Assembly: GCF_021631985.1 (NCBI RefSeq)
Contig: NZ_CP070225.1
Location: forward strand, 7,440,001 to 7,504,000
Length of the DNA: 64,000 bases
Direction: 5' to 3'
From: Sandaracinus amylolyticus
Lineage (GTDB): Bacteria; Myxococcota_A; Polyangia; Polyangiales; Sandaracinaceae
This document shows, piece after piece, positions 1 to 8,397 of the stretch. Numbering within the stretch: the first letter of the stretch is position 1; the number at the start of each line of letters is the position of its first letter. The notes under the pieces were generated by a model, which was not told the DNA's origin, did not search any database, and saw only the letters and a list, made by a program, of their open reading frames with translations. Position numbers and translations under genes: made by a program.

Positions 1-1
1 G

Positions 2-121
2 CTGCGCTGTCGGACCTGCGTGCACGACGCGACGTGCCGCGGGATGCACGTGAACTACGTGCGCGCCCACGGCTACGGCCTGATGCGCCCGATCGTCGAG
101 ACCAGCATCGCGGCCGAATGA
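2..121 (+). CDS. C-terminal end of a radical SAM protein (left-truncated)
   Basis: Only the last 39 codons lie in the window; the gene starts to the left. The fragment has a C-x2-C-x5-C-x-G motif (CRTCVHDATCRG) followed by an aromatic/Gly-rich tail. The same signature closes several complete radical SAM proteins in this window, at 1248, 10301, 14081 and 15016, where it probably binds an auxiliary Fe-S cluster. The CxxxCxxC core that would prove the family is outside the window, so the family is inferred from the tail. Its TGA overlaps the next ATG (ATGA), so the two are translationally coupled. Confidence 0.6.
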   Translation: MRCRTCVHDATCRGMHVNYVRAHGYGLMRPIVETSIAAE

Positions 122-1251
122 GCGCCGCCGAAGCCCACGCGCCGAGCACCGGGCTCGTGCTCCCGCCCGAGCACGAGGCGCCGCGCCGGCTGCTCCAGCT
201 GCGTCGGGCCGAAGCGTGGCGACTGCTCAAGGCCCACGCCGCGACCGGCGATCTCCGCATCGCGCGCCCGCTCGCCGACCTCGCGCGCAGCGCGCCCGAC
301 GACGCGGTGGACGTGCTCGCCGATCCGATCGCGAGCGTGCTCGCACGATGCGGCCGTCACGACGACGCCGCCGACGCGTGGGCGCTCGAGCTCGCGCGTC
401 GCGGTGCGCTGCCCGGGCGCCACGATCTGCACGGGAAGCACGTCGCGAATCTGGCACTGGGTGCCATCTTTTCCGGCGCGCGGATGACGCTCGCGTCGGG
501 CAAGATCGTGATCGACGGACGCACCGTCGCGCTCGGCTCGGTCGCGCCGGAGCAGTTCGTCGAGCTGCGCCCCGGCATCCGATTCGCGACCTACGACCCG
601 AACCCGCTCGCGCTGGTCGAGGCCCACCCCGACAAACGAGGCAACGCGCTCTCGCTCGGCGGTCGCGACGCGCGCGAGTGGATCGCGGCGCTGAACGAAG
701 CGCTCGCGATCGTCGAGCGGCACCTCCCGACGATCATCGACGAGATGCGTGCCCTCTCGATGGTGCTCGTGCCGGTCGGCTACGAGCCCGAGAAGCACCT
801 CTCCGCGTCGTACCGCGAGTACGTCGGCGCGTGTTACCTGACGCTGCACCCCGACGTGCGCACGATGGCCGAGGCGATCGTGCACGAGTTCCAGCACAAC
901 AAGGCGAACCTCGCCTCGTACCACGACGCGCTGCTCGAGAACGCGCTGGGCACGATGGTGCGCTCTCCGGTGCGCCCCGATCTCCGGCCGATCTGGGGCG
1001 TCCTGCTCGCGGTGCACGCGTTCGTGCCGGTCGCCGAGCTCTATCGGCGCATGCTCGCCGCGGGCGACGTTCGCATCCAATCGCGGCTCGCCGACGTGAT
1101 CGCGCGCAACGACGAAGGGCTGCGCACCGTGCGCGAGCACGCGGAGCCGACGCGCATCGGTGCCGCGCTGATCGAAGAGCTCGAGGCGCTGCACGCGACC
1201 CACCTCGCGCTCGACCTCGCGAAGCCCGCGGGTGTGTCGTGGGAAGCGTGA
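118..1251 (+). CDS. HEXXH motif-containing putative peptide modification protein
   Basis: This 377-residue cytosolic protein carries HEFQH at residues 256-260, preceded by a Leu/Glu/Ala-rich helix and followed by a Leu-rich helix. A SYREYVGACYLT-like stretch lies shortly before it. This layout matches the HEXXH putative peptide-modification family found beside radical SAM and other RiPP maturases; some members are reported as iron/2-oxoglutarate peptide hydroxylases. The ATG at 118 overlaps the previous stop. Its own TGA overlaps the GTG of the radical SAM-methyltransferase, so it sits in one transcript with two rSAM enzymes. That context supports peptide maturation rather than proteolysis. 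No precursor peptide is visible beside it; it may lie to the left of the window. Confidence 0.75.
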   Translation: MSAAEAHAPSTGLVLPPEHEAPRRLLQLRRAEAWRLLKAHAATGDLRIARPLADLARSAPDDAVDVLADPIASVLARCGRHDDAADAWALELARRGALPGRHDLHGKHVANLALGAIFSGARMTLASGKIVIDGRTVALGSVAPEQFVELRPGIRFATYDPNPLALVEAHPDKRGNALSLGGRDAREWIAALNEALAIVERHLPTIIDEMRALSMVLVPVGYEPEKHLSASYREYVGACYLTLHPDVRTMAEAIVHEFQHNKANLASYHDALLENALGTMVRSPVRPDLRPIWGVLLAVHAFVPVAELYRRMLAAGDVRIQSRLADVIARNDEGLRTVREHAEPTRIGAALIEELEALHATHLALDLAKPAGVSWEA

Positions 1252-3095
1252 TCGCGAGCGGCTGGCGAGGCCGCAAGGCGCTGGTGAAGGTCGGCTACGG
1301 GTGCAACGAGAACTGCACCTTCTGCCACACCGCCGAGGTGCGCCACATCGACGGCGCGAGCACCGAGGTCGTCGCGAAGATCCATCGCGCGAAGCAGCTC
1401 GGCCACGGCATGGTCGTGTTCTCCGGTGGCGAGCCGACGATCCGCGCCGAGCTGATGGAGTGGGCGTCGCTCACCGCGCGCCTCGGCATGGACGTGGGGC
1501 TCGTCACCAACGGGCTCGTGCTCGCCTATCCCGACAAGGTCGAGGCGCTGATCGAGCGACGCCTGCGCTACGTGTACATGTCGCTCCACGGCGTGGGCCG
1601 CATCCACGATCGACTGGTGCGCAGCGAGGCGTGGGAGGCCGCGTATCGCGCGGTGCAGAACCTCTCGGGGCGCGGCCTCGATCTCACGATCAACTGCGTC
1701 GTCACCCAGCAGAACGTCGAGCACCTGATCCCGCTCGTCGACGCGCTGCTGCCCTTCCCCGACCTGCGCCTCAAGTTCTCGATGGTGCAGCCGAAGGGTG
1801 GCGGGAAACGCCTCTTCGACGCGATCACGCCACGGGTGTCCGACGTCGCCGATCGTGCGGCGCGCGCGATCCGCCACGGCCAGGAGCAGGTCGCGAAGCG
1901 CAGCGCAGCAGGCCCGACGTTCGGGCACGACGGCATCCCGCACTGCCTGCTCCCCGGGCTCGAGCCGCTCTACGACGACCTCAAGACCCACCGCTTCGCC
2001 ACGATGTGCGACATCGGCGAGCCCGACTTCTTCCCGGTCGACGAAGCGCTCAACGTGCAGCCCGAGGACGTGTGCGGCGGGTGCCCGAAGCGCGGCCCCT
2101 GCCCCGGTCTCTTCCGCGGATACGCCGAGCAATTCGGCACGAGCGAGATCCGCGCGCCCGAGCCCGCGCCGCGCTCGAACTCGTTCACCTACACGTTCGA
2201 GGCGCAGATCGCGACCGACGCGGGCGAGGCCCACTGTCCGCTGCGCGACGGAGAGCACGGCATCATCCCGTGGGATCGCGGGCGCGAGCTCTTCGTGCGG
2301 AACCGCGCGGAGAGCGGCTATCGCATCGCGCGCTTTCGCAGCGACACCCGCGACTTCGCGGACGTCGAGATCGCGCGCACCAAACACGCGCTCGGACAGC
2401 TCTATCTCGACGTCTCGCGCAAGCCCGCGCCCGACGACTTCGCGCGTGATCTGCGCCCGCTGCGTCGCTCGACGTTGTGCGACGGATGCACCCACCGCGA
2501 GACCTGCACCGGGATGTTCGAGCCCGCGCTCGACGACGATCCGTTCACCCGCGACGACGCGCGGGTGCGCGACGTGCTGCGCGCGCTCGAGGGCGACGTG
2601 CTCGATCTCGGGTGCGGCGAGGGCCCCTACGAGGACGTGTGGGCACCGCGCGCCCTGTGCGGCCACGTGCGCTACGTCGGCGTCGATCCCCACGCCGATC
2701 TCGACGCGCTGCGCGCGCGCTGGCCGTGGGCGACGTTGGTGCGCGGCGAGGGCGAGACGTTCGTCGTCGATCGCACCTTCGATCACGCGCTGATCTTGCG
2801 GAGCTGGAACCACCTCGCCGATCCCACGGGCGTCGTCCGGCGGGTGGTCGACGCGCTGCGCGTCGGAGGGTCGCTGCTGGTCGTCGACAACGTCGCGTTC
2901 GGCCTGGCTCGTACCCGCGCCCAGACGAGCGTCGCGCACCGCGGTCCCGCGCGCTTCGAGCACTATCGCAACGACGACGCGGATCGCGCGGCGCGCACCA
3001 TCGAGAGCGCGACCGATTCGATCGCGCTGCGCGAGCGCCACGACGTCGGGCCTGGCACCGCGAACCAGTGGCTGCTGCGTTACGAGAAGCGATAG
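1248..3095 (+). CDS. Radical SAM enzyme fused to a class I SAM methyltransferase
   Basis: A 615-residue fusion. The N-terminal radical SAM core has CNENCTFC (Cys19, 23, 26) for the 4Fe-4S cluster and a SGGEPT motif for SAM binding. Two C-x2-C-x5-C-x-G motifs follow, CGGCPKRGPCPG near residue 276 and CDGCTHRETCTG near residue 411, suggesting a duplicated auxiliary-cluster domain. From about residue 430 to the end is a Rossmann methyltransferase with VLDLGCGEG near residue 451. The start chosen is GTG 1248, overlapping the upstream TGA (GTGA); GTG 1239 is an in-frame alternative. Coupling to the HEXXH gene suggests joint peptide maturation. The substrate and the methylated atom are unknown. Confidence 0.8.
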   Translation: MIASGWRGRKALVKVGYGCNENCTFCHTAEVRHIDGASTEVVAKIHRAKQLGHGMVVFSGGEPTIRAELMEWASLTARLGMDVGLVTNGLVLAYPDKVEALIERRLRYVYMSLHGVGRIHDRLVRSEAWEAAYRAVQNLSGRGLDLTINCVVTQQNVEHLIPLVDALLPFPDLRLKFSMVQPKGGGKRLFDAITPRVSDVADRAARAIRHGQEQVAKRSAAGPTFGHDGIPHCLLPGLEPLYDDLKTHRFATMCDIGEPDFFPVDEALNVQPEDVCGGCPKRGPCPGLFRGYAEQFGTSEIRAPEPAPRSNSFTYTFEAQIATDAGEAHCPLRDGEHGIIPWDRGRELFVRNRAESGYRIARFRSDTRDFADVEIARTKHALGQLYLDVSRKPAPDDFARDLRPLRRSTLCDGCTHRETCTGMFEPALDDDPFTRDDARVRDVLRALEGDVLDLGCGEGPYEDVWAPRALCGHVRYVGVDPHADLDALRARWPWATLVRGEGETFVVDRTFDHALILRSWNHLADPTGVVRRVVDALRVGGSLLVVDNVAFGLARTRAQTSVAHRGPARFEHYRNDDADRAARTIESATDSIALRERHDVGPGTANQWLLRYEKR

Positions 3096-3104
3096 AGCGC
3101 GCCG

Positions 3105-4070
3105 TCAGAAGACCACGCCCTCGACCGGCGGCGGCTTCCGGGGCAGCGGTGCCACGGGGATCTCGAAGCGCGCCATCTCCTTCAGGTTCTCCTCGATGGT
3201 CAGCGAGATCGCCGTCAGGGGCACGTCGGCGATGCGATTCTCGAAGGGGTCTTCGGTGTAGTGGGCGACGAGGTCGAGCGACAAGAAGAGGAAGTTGATC
3301 GCCAGCGCGAGCGGGATGTTCAGCCAGGTCAGCTCTTCGATGAACGCGAAGGGCACGAACGTTCCGTGGATGAAGACGAAGACGCGCGAGTAGAAGGTGT
3401 ATGGCCGCGGCAGCGGCGTGTTCTTGATGCGCTCGGCCATCCCCTGGTGGTTGTTGAGCTCGGTGAGCGTCTGGCTCATCTGGACGAAGCGGTAGTCGCT
3501 CAGCCACCCCCTGATGCTCGCGTCCTTGAGCTCCTGGCCCTGATGGAGGATCAGCTGGTTGGGCGGGTTCTTCGCCGCGAGGACCTCCGAATACTCCGTC
3601 GGGTCGAGGAAGTCCTTCATGTCCTCGTAGGTGTTCGGCTGCGGCAGGAGCGGCTCGCGCTGCCTGACGTAGCCGTTCGGCTCGCGGAGGAAGACGCGCA
3701 GGCCGTGCACGAAGGCCATGTGTCTCCGGAGCAGCCGCTGCTGCCACGCGCGCACCTCCTCGGGGCTCTCGGTCTCGTCGGGGACGACGAAGGTGAGCAC
3801 CTCACGGCCGAAGGCGCGGCTGTAGTTCACGAGGAGGCCCCAGATCTTTCGACCCTCCCACCAGCGGTCATAAGCCTGGTTGGCCTTGAAGCCGAGGTAG
3901 ATCGCGAGCGCCGTGCTCATCATCGCCACGCCGTTGAAGGGCAGCGAGATGTGCAGTCCGGCGTGATAATGCAAGACGTAGACGCCGACCGAGAGGATCG
4001 CGAAGTACGCGAGGCTCGCCCCGCTCTGATGCAGGACGTGCCGCAAGCGAACGCGATGCGAGACGATCAT
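3105..4070 (-). CDS. Bestrophin-like membrane channel protein
   Basis: A 321-residue integral membrane protein with hydrophobic segments near residues 18-35 and 40-60 and another pair around 230-270. The motif FKANQAYDRWWEGRKIW and the late EDPFENRIADVPL segment are hallmarks of the bestrophin/UPF0187 family, which forms pentameric anion or cation channels. The C-terminus is proline-rich. Start ATG 4070; a longer frame upstream runs antisense-like through the neighbouring gene and is not supported. It converges with the radical SAM-methyltransferase, 9 nt apart, and its codon use is a little less GC-skewed than the neighbours. A channel role is inferred from the family only. Confidence 0.8.
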   Translation of the reverse strand: MIVSHRVRLRHVLHQSGASLAYFAILSVGVYVLHYHAGLHISLPFNGVAMMSTALAIYLGFKANQAYDRWWEGRKIWGLLVNYSRAFGREVLTFVVPDETESPEEVRAWQQRLLRRHMAFVHGLRVFLREPNGYVRQREPLLPQPNTYEDMKDFLDPTEYSEVLAAKNPPNQLILHQGQELKDASIRGWLSDYRFVQMSQTLTELNNHQGMAERIKNTPLPRPYTFYSRVFVFIHGTFVPFAFIEELTWLNIPLALAINFLFLSLDLVAHYTEDPFENRIADVPLTAISLTIEENLKEMARFEIPVAPLPRKPPPVEGVVF

Positions 4071-4129
4071 CCCCCGGTTCCCTAGCCCCCACGACGCGCT
4101 CTCGCTCGCGGGAGGTCCGCCGGTTCGGC

Positions 4130-5221
4130 TCAGGGCGCGCCGAGAGTGCTCCAGAACGGCCAGAACGCACGGGGATTGCCGGCGCCGTGGCGCCCGTCGT
4201 CGGCGGTGATCGGACACCAGACGACGGGATAGGCGGTGGGGCAGCCGGTGTACGAGACACAGTTCCAATCGGCCGGCGCATCGGCGGTGACGTAGGGCTC
4301 GGTCTCCGTCCCCACGCAACCGTTCGCCTCGAGGATCGCGTCGCGCGCGGCCCGCGATCCGCTGTCGAACCCGGTGCGATCGTCGACGTTCTCGATGGGG
4401 TTCGCGCCGTCGTTCACGCCCGCGGTGAGGAACGCGGCGACCGGCACGCCGGAGCACGGCGGACGCTCGGATCGGAGCCCGCCCGCCTGTGTTCCGATGG
4501 CGCGGAGCACGCCACCCCGCGCACAAGCCAGCATGTACGACTCCCATGCTCCGCTGCTGAAACCGCTCGCGAAGACCTGCCCTCGATCGAAGCAATAGCG
4601 TGCGTCGAGCTCCGCCATCACCGCGTCGAAGTAGGGCAGATCGGGAGTGTCCGCCGAGCCGTCCTGGAAGCATGCACCGGCTCCGTCGGGGTACACGTAG
4701 CTGAGCCCCACTTGGACGGCGTAGTCCTGATCATCCGCTAGTGGATTGCTGCCGCCACCACTGCCGCTCAGCCCGTTGCTGGCGCCGCAGCCTCCGCCCG
4801 AGATCACGAGCGAGTACTGCCGCGAAGGATCGTAGTTGCGCGGTAGGCGCACGAAGTAGTTGCGGTGCTCGAAGTCGTACCCGCCCTGGGTGCCGTAGTC
4901 CTCGCCGCCTGCGAGGAAGCGCGCCGCGACGCCGGTCACCGTCAGCTCGTGCAGCGTCCAGCGATCGCTGGAGTCGTCGGCTGCGAGCGCGCCGCATCCT
5001 GCGCTCGGGCCCGTGGGGCCGCGCGGCGTCGGCGCGCTCGCGTCGGGGCCCTCGTCGACCGTGGCGTCGGGCGACTCGACGCCGGCGTCGCCGCCGGCTC
5101 GCGCGTCGGCGGGCACACCGCCGTCGGTGCGAGCGTCGCCGGGCGGATCGCCTCGGAGATCGCCGAAGCACGCGCTCGTCCACAACCCCAGCGCCAGCAC
5201 CACGAGCCGAAGGCGTCGCAT
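4130..5221 (-). CDS. Lipoprotein esterase/depolymerase-like alpha/beta hydrolase
   Basis: A 363-residue exported protein with a lipobox ending at Cys18 (TSAC), then a long Asp/Gly/Ala/Pro linker to about residue 85. The catalytic part resembles the polyhydroxybutyrate depolymerase / feruloyl esterase (LpqC) group. It has FVRLPRNYDPSR, an oxyanion region with ISGGGCG, the nucleophile elbow GFSSG, and a late His in DDGRHG. ATG 5221 is chosen over an upstream start because it gives a proper signal peptide. It is probably anchored in a membrane and acts on ester bonds of polymers or plant material; the substrate is not readable from sequence. Confidence 0.75.
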   Translation of the reverse strand: MRRLRLVVLALGLWTSACFGDLRGDPPGDARTDGGVPADARAGGDAGVESPDATVDEGPDASAPTPRGPTGPSAGCGALAADDSSDRWTLHELTVTGVAARFLAGGEDYGTQGGYDFEHRNYFVRLPRNYDPSRQYSLVISGGGCGASNGLSGSGGGSNPLADDQDYAVQVGLSYVYPDGAGACFQDGSADTPDLPYFDAVMAELDARYCFDRGQVFASGFSSGAWESYMLACARGGVLRAIGTQAGGLRSERPPCSGVPVAAFLTAGVNDGANPIENVDDRTGFDSGSRAARDAILEANGCVGTETEPYVTADAPADWNCVSYTGCPTAYPVVWCPITADDGRHGAGNPRAFWPFWSTLGAP

Positions 5222-5299
5222 TCGTCGTCCTCCGATGCCGTGAGTGGTCGAGAGGTCGACGGCTGATTGCACAATCTGCTCGCCCGTCCGCGTCCCGGC

Positions 5300-6247
5300 C
5301 TACGAGAAGCGATGGAGCGCAGCGTGCGGCGCGCTCACGATCGCGCGATCGTCGAGCGACAGGACACCATCGATCACCGCGACGCGCTCCGCGCGCTCGA
5401 CGAGCACGAGGAGCCGCGCGACCGCCTCGAGCGCGAGGTCGTCGAGCCGCGCGTCGGGATGACGATCACGCGCGGTGGGCCACACCTCGGCGACGCGCAA
5501 CACGTCGCGATCGATCGTGCCTCGCAGCGAGAGCTGCACGTCTTCGAAGAGCACGAGCCGATGCGCTCCGAGCGCGTCGTCGATCGCGCGCACGAACGTC
5601 TCGTGTCGGCACCCCGGCGGACACCGCGACACCGGGCGCGCCCCGCGCCCCGCCAGGAACTGAGCGTGTCGCTCCGCGATGTGCGACGCGACCGCATCGG
5701 CGTAGGCGCTCGAGAGCGCACACGACAGCGAGCACGGGATCCACGAGACGTAGTGGAACACCGCGAGATCGAGCACGTTCAGCCGCGCTCGACCGACGCC
5801 GCCCCGCGCGATCGCGTCGAGGTTGTCGCGCGGCGGAGGGACCGCGAGGTACGCCTCGACACAGCACCGCGGATATCCGAGCAATCGCCCGAGCTCGTGA
5901 TCGTGCTCGGGCGCCGCCTCGACGCGCACCGCCTCCTCGACCCGTCGTGCGTCGCGCCCGACGAAGAGCACGCGCCCGCGCGTCGACGCCGTCTCGACCC
6001 GGTGCACCGCGTCGCGCACCACGAGCCCCAGCGCCTCGAAGCGCGCGCGCGTCGCGGCGACGTCGGCATCGCGCACCACCTGGCGCAGCAGCGGCTTGAT
6101 CCCCGCGCAGAGCGCGACCTCGTCGGCCTCACCGCTGCCCAGCGCGTACACGATCGGCCGCGCTCGCACCGCGCTCCGCGCGCGCTCGGGCGCGTCGGGC
6201 AGCGCGCGCACCAGCTCCACGACGCTCTCGACGCGCTCCGTCACCAC
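5300..6247 (-). CDS. DUF483-like protein with a GYPxCC motif
   Basis: A 315-residue cytosolic protein. Its central LGYPRCCVEAYL motif is typical of DUF483-type proteins. Further Cys residues follow (IPCSLSC and CPPGC), which could hold a metal or Fe-S cluster. The start is GTG 6247, only 52 nt from the divergent GTG of the spore-photoproduct-lyase-like radical SAM gene at 6300, so the pair may share a control region. It sits between two groups of radical SAM maturases, and a role as a partner in radical chemistry is possible but unproven. The family function is not known. Confidence 0.65.
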   Translation of the reverse strand: MVTERVESVVELVRALPDAPERARSAVRARPIVYALGSGEADEVALCAGIKPLLRQVVRDADVAATRARFEALGLVVRDAVHRVETASTRGRVLFVGRDARRVEEAVRVEAAPEHDHELGRLLGYPRCCVEAYLAVPPPRDNLDAIARGGVGRARLNVLDLAVFHYVSWIPCSLSCALSSAYADAVASHIAERHAQFLAGRGARPVSRCPPGCRHETFVRAIDDALGAHRLVLFEDVQLSLRGTIDRDVLRVAEVWPTARDRHPDARLDDLALEAVARLLVLVERAERVAVIDGVLSLDDRAIVSAPHAALHRFS

Positions 6248-6299
6248 GACGCATCATCGCACTCCCGATGGGTCGCGTGATCACGATCGGAGCGCGCGC

Positions 6300-7496
6300 G
6301 TGAGCGACCTGCGCGCCCAGCTCGTCGCACTGCTCGCGCCGCACTCGCTCGGCGACGAGGTCGTGCGCGGCGCGCGCTTCGTGAACGCGTCCACCGAGCT
6401 CGGGCTGCGCCTCACGTTCGAGCTCGCGACCCCGAACGCAGCACCGCGCATCGTCCACGTCGAGGTCGCGCCCCGCGACGAAGAGGCGCGCTACGCCGCG
6501 CGCACCGAGCGCTTCGTGCTGGGCTACCGCACCGGCACCGGCAGCGGCGGCGACCACGTCGCGCCGCACGAGGGCAAGGCGCTCTGCGACGCGATCGCGA
6601 GCGTGATCGCGCGCAACGAGCGCGAGGTGATCGCGTCGATCGCCCGCGATGCGGCAGCCGCGCGCGAGAGCCGCGACGGCTCGACGAGAGTGCGCGAGGT
6701 GCACGTCTCGTCGCTGCTCGAGTCCGCCGAGTGGCATGGCACGCGGTACTACACCGTGAGCCCCTACGTCGGCTGTCTGATCGGCTGCCGCTTCTGCTAC
6801 GCGCAGACCCGCGTCGGCATGGTGCGGCGGCTCGAGGGCCTCCCCGAGGTGCCGTGGGGCTCGTACGTCGACGCGCGGGTGAACGCGCCCGAGGTGCTCG
6901 CGCGCGAGCTCGCGTCGCTGCCTCCCGGACCGATCAAGTTCTGCCCGGTGGTGAGCGATCCCTATCACGCGATCGAAGCGCGTCTCTCGCTCACCCGCCG
7001 CTGCCTCGACGCGATCCACGACGCGACGCGCGTCTTCCCGACGATGGTGCTCACGCGCTCGCGCCTGATCGAGCGCGACGCCGCGCGCCTCGCCGCCCTC
7101 CCCGTCGCCTACGCGGGCGTCTCGTTCCCGACGATCGACGACGAAGTGCGCCGCCACTTCGAGCCCCGCGGTGCCTCGATCGACGATCGCCTCGCCACGC
7201 TCGCGACCCTGCGCGCCCACGGCGTCCGCACGTTCGCGGTGGTGCAGCCGATGCTGCCCGGCTCGATCGACGCGCTCGCCGACGCGATCGCCGCGCACGC
7301 GACCTCGGCGAGCCTCGACGTCCTCACGTCGCTCGAAGGGGCCGAGCGCGACTTCGCGGATCCCCGCTACACGGTCGCGCGCGACCCGCGATGGCAGGTC
7401 GAGCGCGCCGAAGCGGTCTCCGAGGCCCTGACCGCGCGCGGTGTGGTCCTGTGGCGCGGCGAGCTCCCGCCCGAGCTCTGCGTCGATCCGCTGTAG
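6300..7496 (+). CDS. Spore photoproduct lyase-like radical SAM protein
   Basis: A 398-residue protein. About 140 residues of unknown fold precede a radical SAM core with CLIGCRFC (Cys159, 163, 166) inside SPYVGC...YAQTR, the pattern of the SplB-like rSAM group. Later strands contain KFCPVVSDPYHAIE and VLTRS, also typical of that group. It lacks the C-terminal C-x2-C-x5-C motif of the other rSAM proteins here. GTG 6300 is chosen because a GGAG sits about 8 nt upstream; no in-frame ATG precedes it. It is divergent from the DUF483-like gene. A DNA photoproduct role is not assured, since many SplB-like proteins have other, unknown substrates. Confidence 0.75.
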   Translation: MSDLRAQLVALLAPHSLGDEVVRGARFVNASTELGLRLTFELATPNAAPRIVHVEVAPRDEEARYAARTERFVLGYRTGTGSGGDHVAPHEGKALCDAIASVIARNEREVIASIARDAAAARESRDGSTRVREVHVSSLLESAEWHGTRYYTVSPYVGCLIGCRFCYAQTRVGMVRRLEGLPEVPWGSYVDARVNAPEVLARELASLPPGPIKFCPVVSDPYHAIEARLSLTRRCLDAIHDATRVFPTMVLTRSRLIERDAARLAALPVAYAGVSFPTIDDEVRRHFEPRGASIDDRLATLATLRAHGVRTFAVVQPMLPGSIDALADAIAAHATSASLDVLTSLEGAERDFADPRYTVARDPRWQVERAEAVSEALTARGVVLWRGELPPELCVDPL

Positions 7497-7572
7497 ACGA
7501 AGACCCCGCGAAGCGGCGTCGAGGGGCTCCCCGAGCCGGGTCCGCATCCGACCCTCCGGCAAGAAAGGAATG

Positions 7573-7601
7573 CACGGGAGCGCGCTCGGCGCGTTCCCGT
7601 G
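7573..7601 (+). terminator. Hairpin between the SplB-like gene and the HxS operon
   Basis: CACGGGAGCGCG (7573-7584) pairs with CGCGTTCCCGTG (7590-7601) through a 5-nt loop: 12 pairs with one G-U. No T-run follows, as is usual in this GC-rich genome. It lies 76 nt after the stop of the gene at 6300 and 47 nt before the ATG of the HxS operon, so it probably ends the first transcript, leaving room for a promoter at 7602-7640. Confidence 0.5.
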
Positions 7602-7648
7602 TAGTCGACCAGCCTGCGTTTCGGGTACCGTCCAAGGTCGGAGGTCTC

Positions 7649-8173
7649 ATGGCCGCGCTCGTAGGGATGCCTTCGGATCAGATCGACGCCGACGTGTCGG
7701 CGCACGCAGTGACGGTGACCGTCGACGAGTCCCTCTACCCGCTCGATGCGGTGTACGGCGCGGCCTACACGTTCCTCGATCGCTGCTACGTGCTGCTCGA
7801 TCGCGCGGCGTCGAATCGCGTGCGCATCACGCTCACGCCGAAGGGCACGACGCCCGCCGAGAGCGAGCTGCGCAATTGGGTCGGCGAGCTGCAGAACGAG
7901 CTCCTCAGCTGCGCGTGGCGCGCCCAGATCGTCCGCGACAACCGCGCGGTGATCGAGGCGGTGACGCTGCAGGCCGTGACCGGCGCGATGGGCCCGCCGA
8001 CGCTCGACGATCTCAAGGACTTCGACTTCTCCGAGGAGCCCTTCGAGGACCCGCTCGGCATCGGGCTCTCGTGGGAGGAGAAGTACAAGAAGAAGAAGGA
8101 CGAGCCCGCCGCGCCCGCGCTCGGTTCTTCGGAGGCTGCAGCGAAGCCGAGCGACGAGGGGAGCGCGACGTGA
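7649..8173 (+). CDS. hxsD: HxsD-like protein of a His-Xaa-Ser peptide modification system
   Basis: 174 residues. The first 110 match the HxsD pattern: a short strand, then SLYPLDAVYGAAYTFLDRC, a basic/hydrophobic strand pair, a helix with ELQNELL, and an Arg-rich helix with IVRDNRAVIEAVTLQA. The last 60 residues are an acidic then Lys-rich tail (KYKKKKDEP) of low complexity. HxsD proteins accompany the maturases HxsB/HxsC and His-Xaa-Ser precursors, and may act as a small partner or recognition protein. ATG 7649 has a clear GGAGG at 7640-7644. It is the first gene of the operon and its TGA overlaps the GTG of the next gene. Confidence 0.75.
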   Translation: MAALVGMPSDQIDADVSAHAVTVTVDESLYPLDAVYGAAYTFLDRCYVLLDRAASNRVRITLTPKGTTPAESELRNWVGELQNELLSCAWRAQIVRDNRAVIEAVTLQAVTGAMGPPTLDDLKDFDFSEEPFEDPLGIGLSWEEKYKKKKDEPAAPALGSSEAAAKPSDEGSAT

Positions 8174-8397
8174 GCGAGCTGCGCCTCCACCGCGAGCTCT
8201 ACCTCGCGAGCGCGATCGATCAGGCGATCGGGCTCTACGCCGCGCACGCCGAGATCACGCGGGGCGACGAAGCCGATCACGTGGTGCTGCGCATCGCGAG
8301 CGCGCGCCCCGGTCGCGCCGCGCGCGTCGCGCGCGAGCTCGGCAACTACGCGCTCGGTCTGACCATCCAGGCTCGGAAGACGGGAGCCGCGCAGTGA
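8170..8397 (+). CDS. Short second HxsD-like protein
   Basis: A 75-residue protein between the HxsD-like and HxsB-like genes, coupled to both by GTGA overlaps. The sequence (LHRELYLASAIDQAI, then VVLRIAS and ARELGNYAL) repeats the strand-helix-strand-helix layout of the preceding HxsD-like protein: ELYL aligns with SLYP and ELGNYAL with ELQNELL. It lacks the C-terminal helices and tail. I infer a diverged, truncated HxsD paralogue, perhaps a heterodimer partner or leader-binding subunit. No catalytic residues are evident. Its position and codon use leave little doubt that it is expressed. Confidence 0.65.
   Translation: MSELRLHRELYLASAIDQAIGLYAAHAEITRGDEADHVVLRIASARPGRAARVARELGNYALGLTIQARKTGAAQ

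Noticed and set aside
2477-3298. Arg-rich frame running past the end of the radical SAM-methyltransferase
   Set aside because: It shadows the methyltransferase codons and then crosses into the bestrophin gene on the other strand.
7570-8397. An open frame starting MHGSALG just before the HxsD-like gene, which at first looked like a second HGS peptide
   Set aside because: Only one HGS occurs, the frame then runs Arg-rich through the HxsD gene in another phase, and the purine-rich patch touches the ATG. It merges with the short HxsD-like gene by chance phase.
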